Source: Arthrobacter sp. V1I9
Lineage (GTDB): Bacteria; Actinomycetota; Actinomycetes; Actinomycetales; Micrococcaceae
Length of the DNA: 64,000 nucleotides
Direction: 5' to 3'
Assembly (NCBI RefSeq): GCF_030817075.1
Contig: NZ_JAUSYU010000001.1
Span: 3,844,001 to 3,908,000 of the forward strand
Of the stretch, positions 28,633-38,384 are shown in pieces (position 1 is the first letter of the stretch; each line of letters starts with the position of its first letter). Below the pieces are notes generated by a model. That model was not told the DNA's origin. It saw nothing but the letters and a program-made list of their open reading frames with translations, and ran no database searches. The position numbers and the translations under genes are program-made.

Positions 28633-28657
28633 CCGGGCAGGACCAAGAATAGGGACC

Positions 28658-30007
28658 ATGACAGAAACGGCGGTGGGAAGGGACGCGCCGGCCGGACAGG
28701 CCGACGCGTCCTTTGCCGAGCTCACGGCCAGGCGCAGGGGACTTCTCCGCCGCTACCTGCACCGGCACCCCCGCGTTATGGACGCCCTGGTGGCCCTCAG
28801 TTACTGCCTGCTGGTTGCGCCCACGGTCGCGGACGCCGTCAGGTCCGGCAATTGGCTTGCCATCGCCCTGCTGGCGGCGGTGGCCGCGGCGCTTTTCCTT
28901 CGCCGTTCCCACCCGGTGGGCCTTGTTGCCTTTGTTGCAGTGGCTGAGGTGGCCGTGACGCTCGTGCACCCGTGGGGTTCCAACGTTTCGGCCGGCCTCT
29001 GGTTCTCGCTGTATGCGGTGGCAGTGGCGCATACCCGCCGCTTTGCGCTCATCACCATGGCCGTGGCCACGGCGCCGCTGGCACTCCTTTACCTCCTTGC
29101 GGCCGTCGGGCCGATGGAGAACTCCTTCGTGCACGACACGGGGGTGGACCCCGGGGACTTCCACCTGCTGACCAGCATCGCCACCGGGGCCACCATCACC
29201 CTCTCCAACTTCATTGCCACGGGCATCGGCATCTCTGTCCGGCAGCGGCGGGAACACGAACAGGAAGTGGCCGCCTGGGCGGCGCGGACAGCCCGCCTCG
29301 CCTCAGTGAACGAACGGAACCGGATCGCCCGGGAGATGCACGACGTCGTGGCCCACTCGCTGACGGTGATGATCAGTCTCTCTGACGGCGCCGCCGTCGT
29401 GGTCCGGAAAAGTCCGGAACGTGCCGGTGAGGTCCTTGGCGAACTGTCCCGGACCGGCCGGACGGCCCTTGGCGACATGCGGCGGGTCCTCGGTGTCCTC
29501 CGCGATGATGCGGGAGCCGCGGCGCCGCCGCCGCTCGCTGCGGGGGACAGCCTGTCCAAGCTGCTGGAGGGGTTCCGCACCGCAGGCTTGCCCCTGCACT
29601 ATTCCCACACCGGCCCGGCATTGCCCGATGACGCCGCGTTCCAGCTCACCGTGTACAGGATCGTCCAGGAATCGTTGACCAATGTGCTCCGCTACGGGCG
29701 TTCGCTGGGACGGGTAGACGTCTCGATCGTCCGAAATGGTTCTTCGGTCACCATTGACGTGCTCGACGACGGGGCGGGAGTCCCGGGAGTTCCCGCCCCT
29801 GACAGCACTGCGGGCCATTCTCCGGTGCCCGGCTCGTACGGCACCAGCCAGGGAATCACCGGAATGTCAGAGCGCGCCCGGATCTATGCCGGATCCGTCG
29901 AAGCCGGCCGCAGCGGGCGCGGCTGGCGGGTGCACGCAGTCCTTAGTTGGCCTGGCGATGACGTTTCCGAACCCCTCCGTCCCTACGAATTCCAAGGCAA
30001 AGCATGA
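28658..30007 (+). CDS. sensor histidine kinase (NarL/DesK type)
   Basis: 449 residues. Four to five membrane segments fill residues 40-190. The HisKA_3 phosphoacceptor motif [15 protein letters not shown] has its histidine at residue 228; the ATPase region has [15 protein letters not shown] (N-box analogue) and [15 protein letters not shown]. The stimulus is unknown; location beside an ABC exporter suggests envelope stress or an antimicrobial. The stop overlaps the response-regulator start by 4 bases (ATGA). Confidence 0.92.
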   Translation: MTETAVGRDAPAGQADASFAELTARRRGLLRRYLHRHPRVMDALVALSYCLLVAPTVADAVRSGNWLAIALLAAVAAALFLRRSHPVGLVAFVAVAEVAVTLVHPWGSNVSAGLWFSLYAVAVAHTRRFALITMAVATAPLALLYLLAAVGPMENSFVHDTGVDPGDFHLLTSIATGATITLSNFIATGIGISVRQRREHEQEVAAWAARTARLASVNERNRIAREMHDVVAHSLTVMISLSDGAAVVVRKSPERAGEVLGELSRTGRTALGDMRRVLGVLRDDAGAAAPPPLAAGDSLSKLLEGFRTAGLPLHYSHTGPALPDDAAFQLTVYRIVQESLTNVLRYGRSLGRVDVSIVRNGSSVTIDVLDDGAGVPGVPAPDSTAGHSPVPGSYGTSQGITGMSERARIYAGSVEAGRSGRGWRVHAVLSWPGDDVSEPLRPYEFQGKA

Positions 30008-30696
30008 TCAACAATCCGGCCATTCGCGTCCTGCTGGTGGACGACCAGCCGCTGCTCCGCATGGGCTTCCGGCTCATCCTTGAGGGCGAGGATGACCTGC
30101 GGATCGTGGGCGAAGCCTCAAACGGCGCCGAAGCCGTCCGCCAGGTCCGTGAACTGGACCCCGATGTTGTGCTGATGGACGTCCGGATGCCGGTGCTGGA
30201 CGGCATTGAAGCGACGCGCGCCATCACGGAGTCCGGGGCCTGCTCCCGGATCATCATTCTGACCACCTTCGACGTGGATGAGTATGCGTTCGCAGGCCTC
30301 CAGGCAGGCGCGTCGGCATTCCTGCTTAAGGACGCGGCGCCGTCGGAACTGATCAATGCCGTCCGGCTGGTGGCCAGCGGCGACGCCGTGGTGGCGCCCC
30401 GGATCACCCAGCGGTTGCTGGAAACCTACGTCCGGGGTGCGAACAAGCCGGCACCCGCGGCCACTGCGCCCGATCCGCTCCTGGCCGACCTGACGCCCAG
30501 GGAGACAGAGATGCTGCAGGCCATGGCGGAGGGGCTTTCCAACGCAGAGATCGCGCACCGCTACTTCCTGTCCGAGGCCACGGTGAAGACGCACGTCCGG
30601 CGCATCCTTACCAAGCTCCATCTCCGCGACCGTGTCCAGGCTGTGGTCTACGCCTACGAAACCGGCCTGGTGGTTCCCAGCAACCCGGACTACTGA
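30004..30696 (+). CDS. LuxR-type response regulator
   Basis: 230 residues. The receiver domain has acidic DD at 13-14, phospho-acceptor D59 in LMDVRMP and the conserved K in FLLKDA. A LuxR helix-turn-helix follows ([34 protein letters not shown]). It is translated from ATGA overlapping the kinase stop, so the pair is stoichiometrically linked. Probable targets include its own operon promoter; the repeats at 26650-26700 are candidates. Confidence 0.95.
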   Translation: MINNPAIRVLLVDDQPLLRMGFRLILEGEDDLRIVGEASNGAEAVRQVRELDPDVVLMDVRMPVLDGIEATRAITESGACSRIIILTTFDVDEYAFAGLQAGASAFLLKDAAPSELINAVRLVASGDAVVAPRITQRLLETYVRGANKPAPAATAPDPLLADLTPRETEMLQAMAEGLSNAEIAHRYFLSEATVKTHVRRILTKLHLRDRVQAVVYAYETGLVVPSNPDY

Positions 30697-30778
30697 CTCA
30701 CCCCGCTCGCCACGATGACGGGATCAGCCGCGGCGGGCTACACGGCGGGGCTGAACGTCACCATCTAGACTCGGGAGC

Positions 30779-32095
30779 ATGCCTTCTTCTTCCTCCGCCG
30801 CAGACCATATCCAGGACCTTGGCGCCTACGTCAGCGCATCACCGTCGAGCTTTCACGCGGTGCACGAAGCAGGCCGCCGGCTGGTGGAGGCGGGGTTTGT
30901 CCGCCTGGATGAGCTGGAGCCCTGGGAGGGCGGCGCCGGTGCGTTTTTTATCATCCGTGACGGCGCCCTGATCGCCTGGGTGGTCCCCGAGGGGGCCGGA
31001 CCCACCACCGGGTTCAACATCCTGGGGGCGCATACCGATTCGCCGTCCTTCAAACTCAAGCCCAAGCCCACTATCGGCGCGCACGGTTGGCTGCAGGCGG
31101 GAGTGGAGGTGTACGGCGGGCCGTTGCTCAACTCCTGGCTGGACCGGGAGCTGCAGCTCGCCGGGCGGCTGGTCATGCTGGACGGCGCCGAGCACCTGAC
31201 GGCCACCGGTCCCATGCTCCGCTTCCCGCAGCTGGCCATCCACCTGGACCGGGCGGTCAATGACGGCCTGACGCTGGACAAGCAGCGCCATATGAACCCG
31301 GTGTGGGGACTGGGGAGTCCCGGTGATTTTGACTTGCTCGCTGTGCTGGCTTCACACGTTCCCGGCGCTTCCGTGGATCCTGCCCGGATCGGCGGGTACG
31401 ACGTCGTCATTGCAGACACGCAGGCCCCTGCCGTTTTCGGAGGGAACGGGGAGTTCTTCGCGTCCGGGAGGTTGGATAACCTTTCCGCCACCCATGCGGG
31501 GCTGGTGGCGCTGATCGGGCATGCTTCGTCTGCTGTTCCTGGTTCCGGCGGCGCCGGCGCGCCGATCGCTGTGCTGGCCGCCTTCGATCACGAGGAGATC
31601 GGCTCCAACTCGCGTTCGGGGGCCTGCGGACCCATCCTTGAGGATGCACTGGTGCGCATCTCTGACGGCCTTGGAGCTACGGCGAGCCAGCGGCGGCAGG
31701 CGCTGTCGGCGTCGTTCTGTGTATCTGCCGACGCCGGCCATGCGGTCCACCCGAACTATGCAGAGCGGCACGACCCCGCCAACCACCCGGTGCTCAACGG
31801 CGGCCCGCTGCTGAAAATCAACGCGAACCAGCGGTATGCCACGGACGCGGCGGGTGCGGCTTTGTGGGCGCGGCTCTCTCACGAAGCGGGGGTGCCGTAC
31901 CAGGAGTTCGTGTCCAACAACGCGATCCCCTGCGGCTCCACGATCGGCCCGCTGACTGCGACCCGCCTGGGCATCCGGACGGTGGACGTGGGTGTTCCGC
32001 TGCTTTCCATGCACTCTGCCCGGGAGCTCTGCGGGGTTGAAGATCCGCGGCGTTTGGCTGCGGTGACGGAGCTGTTTTTCCGGACGGCTTTGTAG
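30779..32095 (+). CDS. M18 family aminopeptidase
   Basis: 438 residues, typical of M18 aspartyl-type aminopeptidases. Metal and catalytic motifs: LGAHTDSPSFKLKPKP (H, D), AAFDHEEIGSNSRSGA (Glu-Glu), VSADAGHAVHPNY (D) and a C-terminal PLLSMHSARELCG (H). A cytoplasmic zinc peptidase removing N-terminal residues from peptides. It stands alone, 82 bases after the response regulator, and is probably a separate transcript. Confidence 0.92.
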   Translation: MPSSSSAADHIQDLGAYVSASPSSFHAVHEAGRRLVEAGFVRLDELEPWEGGAGAFFIIRDGALIAWVVPEGAGPTTGFNILGAHTDSPSFKLKPKPTIGAHGWLQAGVEVYGGPLLNSWLDRELQLAGRLVMLDGAEHLTATGPMLRFPQLAIHLDRAVNDGLTLDKQRHMNPVWGLGSPGDFDLLAVLASHVPGASVDPARIGGYDVVIADTQAPAVFGGNGEFFASGRLDNLSATHAGLVALIGHASSAVPGSGGAGAPIAVLAAFDHEEIGSNSRSGACGPILEDALVRISDGLGATASQRRQALSASFCVSADAGHAVHPNYAERHDPANHPVLNGGPLLKINANQRYATDAAGAALWARLSHEAGVPYQEFVSNNAIPCGSTIGPLTATRLGIRTVDVGVPLLSMHSARELCGVEDPRRLAAVTELFFRTAL

Positions 32096-32351
32096 GGCGC
32101 GCTGCTTAAGTTTCCGCGGGATTTCCGCGATGCCTGGCAGGAATCATCTGGTTCGCCGTCTGCCTCTAAAATGGAAACCCGCCCGCTCTGCTGTGCTTGA
32201 GTTTGTGCTTCTGCACAGTCCCGACGGCCCATGGCCGGTTTAGGGTGGGAGAAACCTGTGACCCATCGCACTGGATGCTGCGTCCCCGGCGCCGGGCCTT
32301 GCCCGCGCCACTTGATGCCATCCATTCCCAGAGAACTAAGGACGGCGCACC

Positions 32352-33767
32352 ATGCCCGCTGACCAGCAATTAGCCAAGTCGCTCAAACCGCGGCACCTGT
32401 CCATGATCGCGATAGCCGGCGTCATCGGCGCCGGGCTGTTCGTTGGTTCCGGCGCGGCCATTCAGCAAGCCGGCCCTGGAATCCTGCTGGCCTACATGGC
32501 CGCCGGCGTCGTGGTGATCCTCGTGATGCGCATGCTCGGCGAGATGGCTGCGGCCAACCCCGAGACGGGCTCCTTCTCCACGTACGCCGACAAGGCCCTG
32601 GGCCGTTGGGCCGGGTTCAGCATCGGCTGGCTTTACGCCTGGTTCTGGATCATCGTGCTCGGCATCGAAGCAACCGCCGGCGCCGCGATCATGCACCGCT
32701 GGGTTCCCGGGATCGACCAATGGGTCTGGGCGCTGATCCTGATGATCCTGCTCACCCTCACCAACCTGGGCTCCGTCAAGTCCTACGGGGAGTTCGAGTT
32801 CTGGTTCGCCTCCATCAAGGTCGCCGCAATCGTGCTGTTCCTGCTGTTCGGTGTGGCCGCCATCGTGGGGCTCGTGCCCGGCGTACCTGCGCCCGGATTG
32901 AGCAACCTGGTGGAGAACGGCGGCTTCCTGCCCAACGGGCCGGGGGCAGTGCTGGCGGGCATCCTGGTGGTGGTCTTCTCCTTCTTCGGCGCCGAAATCG
33001 CCACCATCGCAGCCGGTGAATCCGAGAACCCGGTGGACGCCGTCAAGAAGGCCGTGAAGTCCACTGTGTGGCGCATCCTGGTGTTCTACATTGGCTCCAT
33101 CGCCATCGTTGTCACACTCCTGCCGTGGAACGACGCGAACGTCGCCAAAAGCCCTTACGTGGCCGTGATCGAGCTCTTCGGAATCCCCGGAGCGGGCACC
33201 ATCATGGACATCGTCGTCCTCACCTCCGTGCTGTCCTGCCTGAACTCCGGCCTCTACACCGCCAGCCGCATGCTCTTCTCCCTGTCCCGCCGCGGCGACG
33301 CCCCCGCATCCTGGACGAAAATCTCAAAGCGCGGGGTGCCGGCTGCTGCCGTGCTCGCCTCCACCGTGGTGGGGTTCCTCACCGTGGGCCTGAACTACAT
33401 CGCACCGGACACCGTCTTCCTGTTCCTCGTCAACACCTCCGGGGCCATCGCCCTCTTCGTGTGGCTGGTCATTGCCGCCTCCCAGCTGGTCCTGCGCAAG
33501 CGCATGGGCGCTGCCGCCAAGGACCTCGCCCTGAAGATGTGGCTTTTTCCCTACCTGACGTGGGTGGCCATCGCCAGCATCGTGGCCTTGCTGATCGGCA
33601 TGGTGATCCTGGAGTCCACCCGCGAGTCCCTGTTCCTTTCGCTTGGCCTGGCGGCCCTGGTGGTGGGAATCGGCATATGGCGCTACCGCAGGACCGGTCC
33701 TGGCGCTGCGGCCGAGGGCGACGCTGGACGCGACGACGTCCCCGTGGGTGCCGGCCCGGCGTCGTAG
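32352..33767 (+). CDS. amino acid permease (GabP/APC family)
   Basis: 471 residues with 12 hydrophobic segments. The N-terminal LKPRHLSMIAIAGVIGAGLF is the hallmark of the amino-acid/polyamine/organocation amino acid transporters; GAEIATIAAGESENP and SSFFGAEI-like stretches and NSGLYTASRMLFSL also match gamma-aminobutyrate/aromatic permeases. The substrate is inferred only as an amino acid or GABA. AACTAAGGACGGC precedes the ATG. The 256 bases upstream contain TAAAAT near 32167, a possible -10 element, and no gene. Confidence 0.85.
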   Translation: MPADQQLAKSLKPRHLSMIAIAGVIGAGLFVGSGAAIQQAGPGILLAYMAAGVVVILVMRMLGEMAAANPETGSFSTYADKALGRWAGFSIGWLYAWFWIIVLGIEATAGAAIMHRWVPGIDQWVWALILMILLTLTNLGSVKSYGEFEFWFASIKVAAIVLFLLFGVAAIVGLVPGVPAPGLSNLVENGGFLPNGPGAVLAGILVVVFSFFGAEIATIAAGESENPVDAVKKAVKSTVWRILVFYIGSIAIVVTLLPWNDANVAKSPYVAVIELFGIPGAGTIMDIVVLTSVLSCLNSGLYTASRMLFSLSRRGDAPASWTKISKRGVPAAAVLASTVVGFLTVGLNYIAPDTVFLFLVNTSGAIALFVWLVIAASQLVLRKRMGAAAKDLALKMWLFPYLTWVAIASIVALLIGMVILESTRESLFLSLGLAALVVGIGIWRYRRTGPGAAAEGDAGRDDVPVGAGPAS

Positions 33768-33950
33768 GCCTCTGGAGGGGTTTTCCACATAGCCGCATCC
33801 GTGCTGCCGTTCGGGCAACCATGGCCCATAGCCTTGAGTCAAGCGCGAATCGCCATACCGGTCCAAATGCACTAAGATATTGAAGTCTGTGCTGCGTCCT
33901 GCCTCCGTTCCGGCGGCGGGGCATTGCACGGCATCGCAAATGAACCTCCT

Positions 33951-33991
33951 GTTACGGAAATGCCGTAACCGCTTAGCCCAAAGGAGGTGGG
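33951..33991 (+). promoter_or_regulatory. rpsF leader hairpin and strong ribosome site
   Basis: GTTACGG and CCGTAAC (33951-33957, 33963-33969) form a 7-bp hairpin with loop AAATG just before AAAGGAGGTGGG (33980-33991), the rpsF Shine-Dalgarno. S6-S18 autoregulation through a leader RNA is known in bacteria; whether this hairpin is that element is uncertain. TAAGAT at 33873-33878 may be the -10 element. Confidence 0.4.
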
Positions 33992-33998
33992 TTCACAT

Positions 33999-34304
33999 AT
34001 GCGTCCTTACGAATTGATGGTAATCATCGACCCCGAGGTCGAAGAGCGTACCGTTGAGCCGTCGCTTCAGAAGTTCCTGAACGTCATCACCAACGATGGT
34101 GGAACCATCGAAAAGGTTGACATCTGGGGCCGTCGCCGGCTGGCTTACGACATCAAGAAGAAGTCCGAAGGTATCTACGCCGTGGTGAACTTCACCGCCA
34201 AGCCGGAAACCGCCAAGGAACTTGACCGCCAGCTGTCTCTTAACGAGACCATCATGCGCACCAAGATCACCCGCCCCGAAGAGCAGAAGGTTGTCGCTGA
34301 GTAA
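33999..34304 (+). CDS. rpsF: 30S ribosomal protein bS6
   Basis: 101 residues beginning [19 protein letters not shown], a standard bS6 start, with [20 protein letters not shown] in the middle. ATG 33999 is chosen behind AAAGGAGGTGGG; the in-frame GTG 33987 lies inside that ribosome site. First gene of the rpsF-ssb-rpsR-rplI operon; bS6 pairs with bS18 on the 30S platform. Confidence 0.98.
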   Translation: MRPYELMVIIDPEVEERTVEPSLQKFLNVITNDGGTIEKVDIWGRRRLAYDIKKKSEGIYAVVNFTAKPETAKELDRQLSLNETIMRTKITRPEEQKVVAE

Positions 34305-34377
34305 CTTCAGCCCAATTTTCATTCTTTACCCCGCAGGAAACGCACTCTTCACCCAGGATCGAACAAGGAGGCAGTAG

Positions 34378-34968
34378 ATGGCAGGCGAGACCACCATTAC
34401 GGTCATCGGTAATCTCACCAATGACCCGGAATTGCGGTTCACACCGTCCGGTTCGGCAGTAGCGAACTTCACCATCGCTTCCACCCCCCGCACCTTTGAT
34501 CGCCAGTCCAACGAGTGGAAGGACGGGGAAACCCTGTTCCTCCGCGCAGCTGTGTGGCGTGAAGCGGCCGAGAACGTCGCCGAGTCCCTGACCAAGGGCA
34601 TGCGTGTGATTGTTACCGGGCGCCTGAAGAGCCGTTCCTACGAAACCAAAGAAGGCGAAAAGCGTACCGTCATCGAGCTTGAGGTCGACGAAATCGGCCC
34701 GAGCCTGCGCTACGCCAATGCCAAAGTCAACCGCACCCAGCGCTCCGGCGGTGGGGGTGCCGGAAACGGCAGTCAGGGTGGCTTCGGCGGCGGCAACAGC
34801 GGCGGTGGCTTCGGAGGAGGCAACGCTGGTGGAAACCAGGGCGGCAACTCCGGCGGCGGTTGGGGCGGCGGCAACCAGCAGGCTGCACAGGACGATCCCT
34901 GGGCAACGCCCGGTGTCTCCAGTGCAGGTGGCTGGGGCAACGGCCCCGATTCCGAACCTCCCTTCTAA
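34378..34968 (+). CDS. ssb: single-stranded DNA-binding protein
   Basis: 196 residues. The OB-fold occupies 1-115 ([20 protein letters not shown] at the start, WRE and [11 protein letters not shown] later). A Gly/Asn/Gln-rich linker follows, then the acidic tail ending DSEPPF that docks replication and repair proteins. AACAAGGAGGCAGTAG lies before the ATG. Placement between rpsF and rpsR is the usual arrangement. Confidence 0.97.
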   Translation: MAGETTITVIGNLTNDPELRFTPSGSAVANFTIASTPRTFDRQSNEWKDGETLFLRAAVWREAAENVAESLTKGMRVIVTGRLKSRSYETKEGEKRTVIELEVDEIGPSLRYANAKVNRTQRSGGGGAGNGSQGGFGGGNSGGGFGGGNAGGNQGGNSGGGWGGGNQQAAQDDPWATPGVSSAGGWGNGPDSEPPF

Positions 34969-35049
34969 CAACTAATTAAGGCCCGACGCCGGGACCACCG
35001 AATGTGCCGCAAGGTACCAGGGTGACTGCCGCCGCCGGACCACCACCAT

Positions 35050-35071
35050 CCCGTGGATCAATATCCACGGG
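35050..35071 (+). other. 9-bp hairpin between ssb and rpsR
   Basis: CCCGTGGAT and ATCCACGGG form a perfect stem (35050-35058, 35063-35071) with loop CAAT, 24 bases before the rpsR start. No T-run follows. It may be a processing, stabilising or regulatory structure separating ssb from rpsR. Confidence 0.5.
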
Positions 35072-35094
35072 CTCCCTAGAATAGGAGCTCCACG

Positions 35095-35334
35095 ATGGCT
35101 AAGGCTGAACTCCGTAAGCCCAAACCAAAGTCCAACCCCTTGAAGGCCGCTGACATCACTGTCATCGACTACAAGGACGTAGCATTGCTGCGCAAGTTCA
35201 TCTCCGACCGCGGAAAGATCCGCGCCCGTCGCGTCACTGGCGTTACGGTGCAGGAACAGCGCAAGATCGCACAGGCAATCAAGAACGCCCGCGAAGTTGC
35301 CCTGCTGCCTTACTCCGGCGCTGGCCGCGGCTAA
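35095..35334 (+). CDS. rpsR: 30S ribosomal protein bS18
   Basis: 79 residues with the conserved [18 protein letters not shown] and [19 protein letters not shown] blocks of bS18. No CXXC zinc motif is present, so it is the zinc-independent form. It is preceded by ATAGGAG and followed 17 bases later by rplI. It binds next to bS6 in the 30S platform. Confidence 0.97.
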   Translation: MAKAELRKPKPKSNPLKAADITVIDYKDVALLRKFISDRGKIRARRVTGVTVQEQRKIAQAIKNAREVALLPYSGAGRG

Positions 35335-35351
35335 GGAAGGGATTAACTAAC

Positions 35352-35804
35352 ATGGCAAAGCTCATTCTGACCCACGAAGTAACCGGTCTCGGTGCTGCTG
35401 GCGATGTTGTAGAGGTCAAGGACGGTTACGCACGTAACTACCTGCTCCCCCGCAACTTCGCCCTGACCTGGTCGAAGGGTGGCGAGAAGCAGGTTGAGTC
35501 CATCAAGGCTGCCCGCGCCGCCCGCGAGCACGCTTCCCTGGAAGACGCTCAGAAGCAGGCTGCTGCACTCTCCGCCAAGCCGGTCAAGCTCGTTGTCAAG
35601 GCTGGCGAGACCGGACGCCTGTTCGGCACCGTCAAGCAGGGCGACGTCGCCGACGCTGTTGAGGCCGCTGGCCTTGGCCGCATCGACAAGCGCAAGGTTG
35701 AACTGCCCGCACACATCAAGTCGGTTGGTTCCTACCAGGCCAACGTCCGTCTGCACGACGACGTTGCTGCTGTGATCGAACTCGACGTAGTGGCAGGCAA
35801 GTAG
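35352..35804 (+). CDS. rplI: 50S ribosomal protein bL9
   Basis: 150 residues starting [20 protein letters not shown] with [17 protein letters not shown], the N-terminal rRNA-binding domain. A long helix and C-terminal domain follow ([16 protein letters not shown]). Last gene of the operon, ending before a clear terminator. Confidence 0.98.
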   Translation: MAKLILTHEVTGLGAAGDVVEVKDGYARNYLLPRNFALTWSKGGEKQVESIKAARAAREHASLEDAQKQAAALSAKPVKLVVKAGETGRLFGTVKQGDVADAVEAAGLGRIDKRKVELPAHIKSVGSYQANVRLHDDVAAVIELDVVAGK

Positions 35805-35835
35805 TCTTCACGGCTACGCATTCCTGAACTGCTCA

Positions 35836-35875
35836 AGAGACCCCCGTTGCCGGATTCCGGCGGCGGGGGTCTTTT
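35836..35875 (+). terminator. rho-independent terminator of rpsF-rplI operon
   Basis: AGACCCCCG (35838-35846) pairs with CGGGGGTCT (35864-35872), with an inner GCCGG/CCGGC stem, and TTTTG follows. It lies 34 bases after the rplI stop. Confidence 0.92.
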
Positions 35876-35901
35876 GTCTGCACGCCACCCTCGCGGGACG
35901 C

Positions 35902-36324
35902 TCAGGGACGGTGCAGTTCCGCCATGACATGCTCGTAGCCGGTCCGTATCATCTCCGTGAGCACCGTGCGGTCCACGTCCTCCAGCTTGTTGATGTAAAG
36001 GCAGGCAGCCCCGGTCTTGTGCTTGCCCAGCTCGGGGAGCAGCCGGTCAGCGTCCGGGCCGTACGTCAGGCCGTAGAGTGCCAGATTGGCCTTGCGGGGT
36101 GAAAAGCCGACGGCGGCTGCGTCCCCCTCCCGCCCGCTGCCGTACCGGTAGTGGTAGCTGCCGAAACCAATAATCGTCGGTCCCCACATCACCGGCTCCT
36201 GACCCGTGATGCCGCGCATCAGCTCGAGCAGCTCAATGCTGTCCGCCTGCCGCCCAGGGTGCTCCACCGCCCCCAGGAACTCCGCTACGGGCACACTTGT
36301 GGGCTGGGTCTTGTTCTCGGCCAT
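35902..36324 (-). CDS. DUF1801 family protein
   Basis: 140 residues from the ATG at 36324. GPTIIGFGSYHYRYGSGRE and FSPRKANLALY match the DUF1801 (YdhG-like) family of small cytosolic proteins with no settled function. Leucine-rich helix ELLELMRGITGQEP precedes the core. The ribosome site is weak, and the open frame continues 17 codons upstream. Divergent from the PhzF-like gene, with 57 bases between them. Confidence 0.8.
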   Translation of the reverse strand: MAENKTQPTSVPVAEFLGAVEHPGRQADSIELLELMRGITGQEPVMWGPTIIGFGSYHYRYGSGREGDAAAVGFSPRKANLALYGLTYGPDADRLLPELGKHKTGAACLYINKLEDVDRTVLTEMIRTGYEHVMAELHRP

Positions 36325-36381
36325 GGACGTAGTGTCGCAGAACAGCTGCTTGCCTGCCAGCACCGGTGATAGCATGCAGCG

Positions 36382-37233
36382 GTGAGTTCACCTTCCCCGC
36401 GCAGCCGCCCCTTCCATCAGGTTGATGTCTTTTCCCGCGAGGCATACCGCGGCAACCCGCTCGCAGTCGTCGTCGACGCCGAGGGACTGACCGCGGAGCA
36501 GATGCAGCAGTTCGCCAACTGGACCAACTTGTCCGAAACAACATTCCTGCTGCCCCCCACGGACCCGCGCGCGGACTACCGGGTTCGGATTTTCACGGGC
36601 AGTGAGGAGTTTGCGTTCGCCGGGCATCCCACACTTGGTTCGGCCCACACCTGGCTGGAGTCCGGGGGTGTGCCCAAAGCCGAAGGCTTCGTAATGCAGG
36701 AATGCGGGGCCGGTTTGGTCCGGGTGAAGCACGACGACGGCCGGCTGGCCTTCGCGGCCCCGCCCCTTACCCGCTTCGGTCCGGCCGAGGGGGAGCTTCG
36801 AAGCCAACTGGCCGCCGGTCTCCGTGTTCCCGAATCCGACATTCTTGATGCCTCCTGGCTGGTCAACGGACCGGAGTGGATTGGCGTGCTGCTCGGGTCT
36901 GCTGACCAGGTGCTGGCGATCGAGCCGGACTTTGCGGCGATGGGCGAATTGAAGGTGGGAGTCGTCGGAGCCCACAGGCCGGGGGCCGAGGCGGACTTTG
37001 AGGTGCGCACATTCCTCCCCGGTGATTCCATCATGGAGGACCCGGTCACCGGTAGTTTCAACGCCGGGGTGGCGCAGTGGCTGATCAACAGCAACAGGGC
37101 CCCGGGCCAGTACGTCGCGGCCCAGGGAACGGTCCTGGGCCGGGCCGGCCGCGTCCACGTCACGACCGAAGACGGTGATATCTGGGTAGGGGGACACTCC
37201 ACCACGTGCATTCGGGGAACTGTACTGCTGTAA
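36382..37233 (+). CDS. PhzF family isomerase/epimerase
   Basis: 283 residues from a GTG. FHQVDVFSREAYRGNPLAVV begins the fold. NLSETTFLLPP holds the catalytic glutamate of PhzF, and FTGSEEFAFAGHPTLGSAHT and DPVTGSFNAGVAQWL are the conserved substrate-pocket motifs of its two halves. PhzF acts in phenazine synthesis, but most homologues, including singletons like this one, have unknown substrates. No phenazine genes are nearby. Confidence 0.9.
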   Translation: MSSPSPRSRPFHQVDVFSREAYRGNPLAVVVDAEGLTAEQMQQFANWTNLSETTFLLPPTDPRADYRVRIFTGSEEFAFAGHPTLGSAHTWLESGGVPKAEGFVMQECGAGLVRVKHDDGRLAFAAPPLTRFGPAEGELRSQLAAGLRVPESDILDASWLVNGPEWIGVLLGSADQVLAIEPDFAAMGELKVGVVGAHRPGAEADFEVRTFLPGDSIMEDPVTGSFNAGVAQWLINSNRAPGQYVAAQGTVLGRAGRVHVTTEDGDIWVGGHSTTCIRGTVLL

Positions 37234-37326
37234 AAGCGGAAATGGGAATACCCGGGGAGCCCGCCCGGTTCAGTAGGTAGATGCATATGCATGTACGCTG
37301 GAACGAACGAGCAACAGGAGAACGCC

Positions 37327-37953
37327 ATGGAGACCCGCCGCATCACAGTCCTTTCCGCCGGACTCGGCGTACCGTCGTCGAGCCGCCTGCTGGCTGACCA
37401 GCTGGCCGCATCCGCCGAGCGGGAACTAAGCGCCGCAGGCTTCAGCGTGCAGGTGGACGTAGTCGAACTCCGCGATCTGGCAGTGGACATCGCCAACAAC
37501 TTTGTCACCGGCTATGCGGCCCCCCGCCTGGCTGAGGTCATCGCGGGCGTGGAAGCTTCGGACGGAATCATCGCTGTAACGCCGGTCTTCAGCGCCTCCT
37601 ACAGCGGCCTCTTCAAGTCGTTCATCGACGTCCTCGACCCCAAGTCACTTGACGGCAAAGCGGTGCTGCTCGGCGCCACCGGCGGCACGGACCGCCACCA
37701 AATGGTCCTGGACTACGCCATGCGGCCGCTGTTCAGCTACCTCCGCACACGGATGGCCGCCACCGGCGTCTTCGCCGGCCCCCAGGACTGGGGCACCACG
37801 GACGACGGCGGCTCCGGCCTGACCGAGCGGATCAACCGGGCTGCAGGCGAATTTGCGCGCCTGCTTGAAGGGCCGCAGCCTGGGCGGAAGCCGGCCCCGA
37901 TGGAGTCCCGGCCCTTCGAACAGCTGCTGGCGGGCATTTCGGGAATGCCGTAG
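37327..37953 (+). CDS. NADPH-dependent FMN reductase
   Basis: 208 residues from ATG 37327, 4 bases after CAGGAGAACG. ITVLSAGLGVPSSSRLLADQ is the flavodoxin-like phosphate-binding loop; TPVFSASYSGLFKSFIDVL and GATGGTDRHQMVLDYAMRPL are characteristic of the CE1759/MsuE-like FMN reductase branch. It supplies reduced flavin to partner monooxygenases, none of which is adjacent. A 12-bp palindrome (37281-37292) lies 35 bases upstream. Confidence 0.88.
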   Translation: METRRITVLSAGLGVPSSSRLLADQLAASAERELSAAGFSVQVDVVELRDLAVDIANNFVTGYAAPRLAEVIAGVEASDGIIAVTPVFSASYSGLFKSFIDVLDPKSLDGKAVLLGATGGTDRHQMVLDYAMRPLFSYLRTRMAATGVFAGPQDWGTTDDGGSGLTERINRAAGEFARLLEGPQPGRKPAPMESRPFEQLLAGISGMP

Positions 37954-37998
37954 GCCGGCCGCGCCGAACTTTCGGACAATGCCGGACGTTGTGTGGGC

Positions 37999-38334
37999 AT
38001 GAAATGTCCTGTGGATTCCGTGGAACTGATGATGACCGAACGCAGCGGAGTGGAGATCGACTACTGCCCCCAATGCCGGGGCGTGTGGCTTGACCGCGGG
38101 GAGCTGGACAAGATTCTGGACCGCGCGGCAGATATGTCCGGTCCCGCACCCGCACGTCCCTCAACCCCGGCTCCCGGGCTGGCGCCCCCGCCGCTGTATC
38201 CCAACTTCGAACCGCGCCGCGAGCAGCGCAGCTACGACGACCGCCGCTACGGCAAGCAGGACTATGACCGGGACCATGACCGGCGGCGGTCCAAAAAGAA
38301 GGAAGGCTGGCTGGGCGAGATTTTCGACTTCTAG
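37999..38334 (+). CDS. zinc-ribbon (TFIIB-like) small protein
   Basis: 111 residues starting MKCPVDSVELMM. CPV in the first strand and DYCPQCRGVWLDRGELDKIL form the zf-TFIIB-type zinc ribbon (CPXC...CPXCXGXWLDXGEL). The C-terminal half is disordered and highly charged (Arg/Asp/Tyr repeats) and ends GEIFDF. Function unknown. Separated by 45 bases from the reductase. Confidence 0.8.
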   Translation: MKCPVDSVELMMTERSGVEIDYCPQCRGVWLDRGELDKILDRAADMSGPAPARPSTPAPGLAPPPLYPNFEPRREQRSYDDRRYGKQDYDRDHDRRRSKKKEGWLGEIFDF

Positions 38335-38384
38335 GCCTGGTATCCGGGGCGCCGTGCCCTTTGGAAGGGGCAGCTCTTCAGGCG

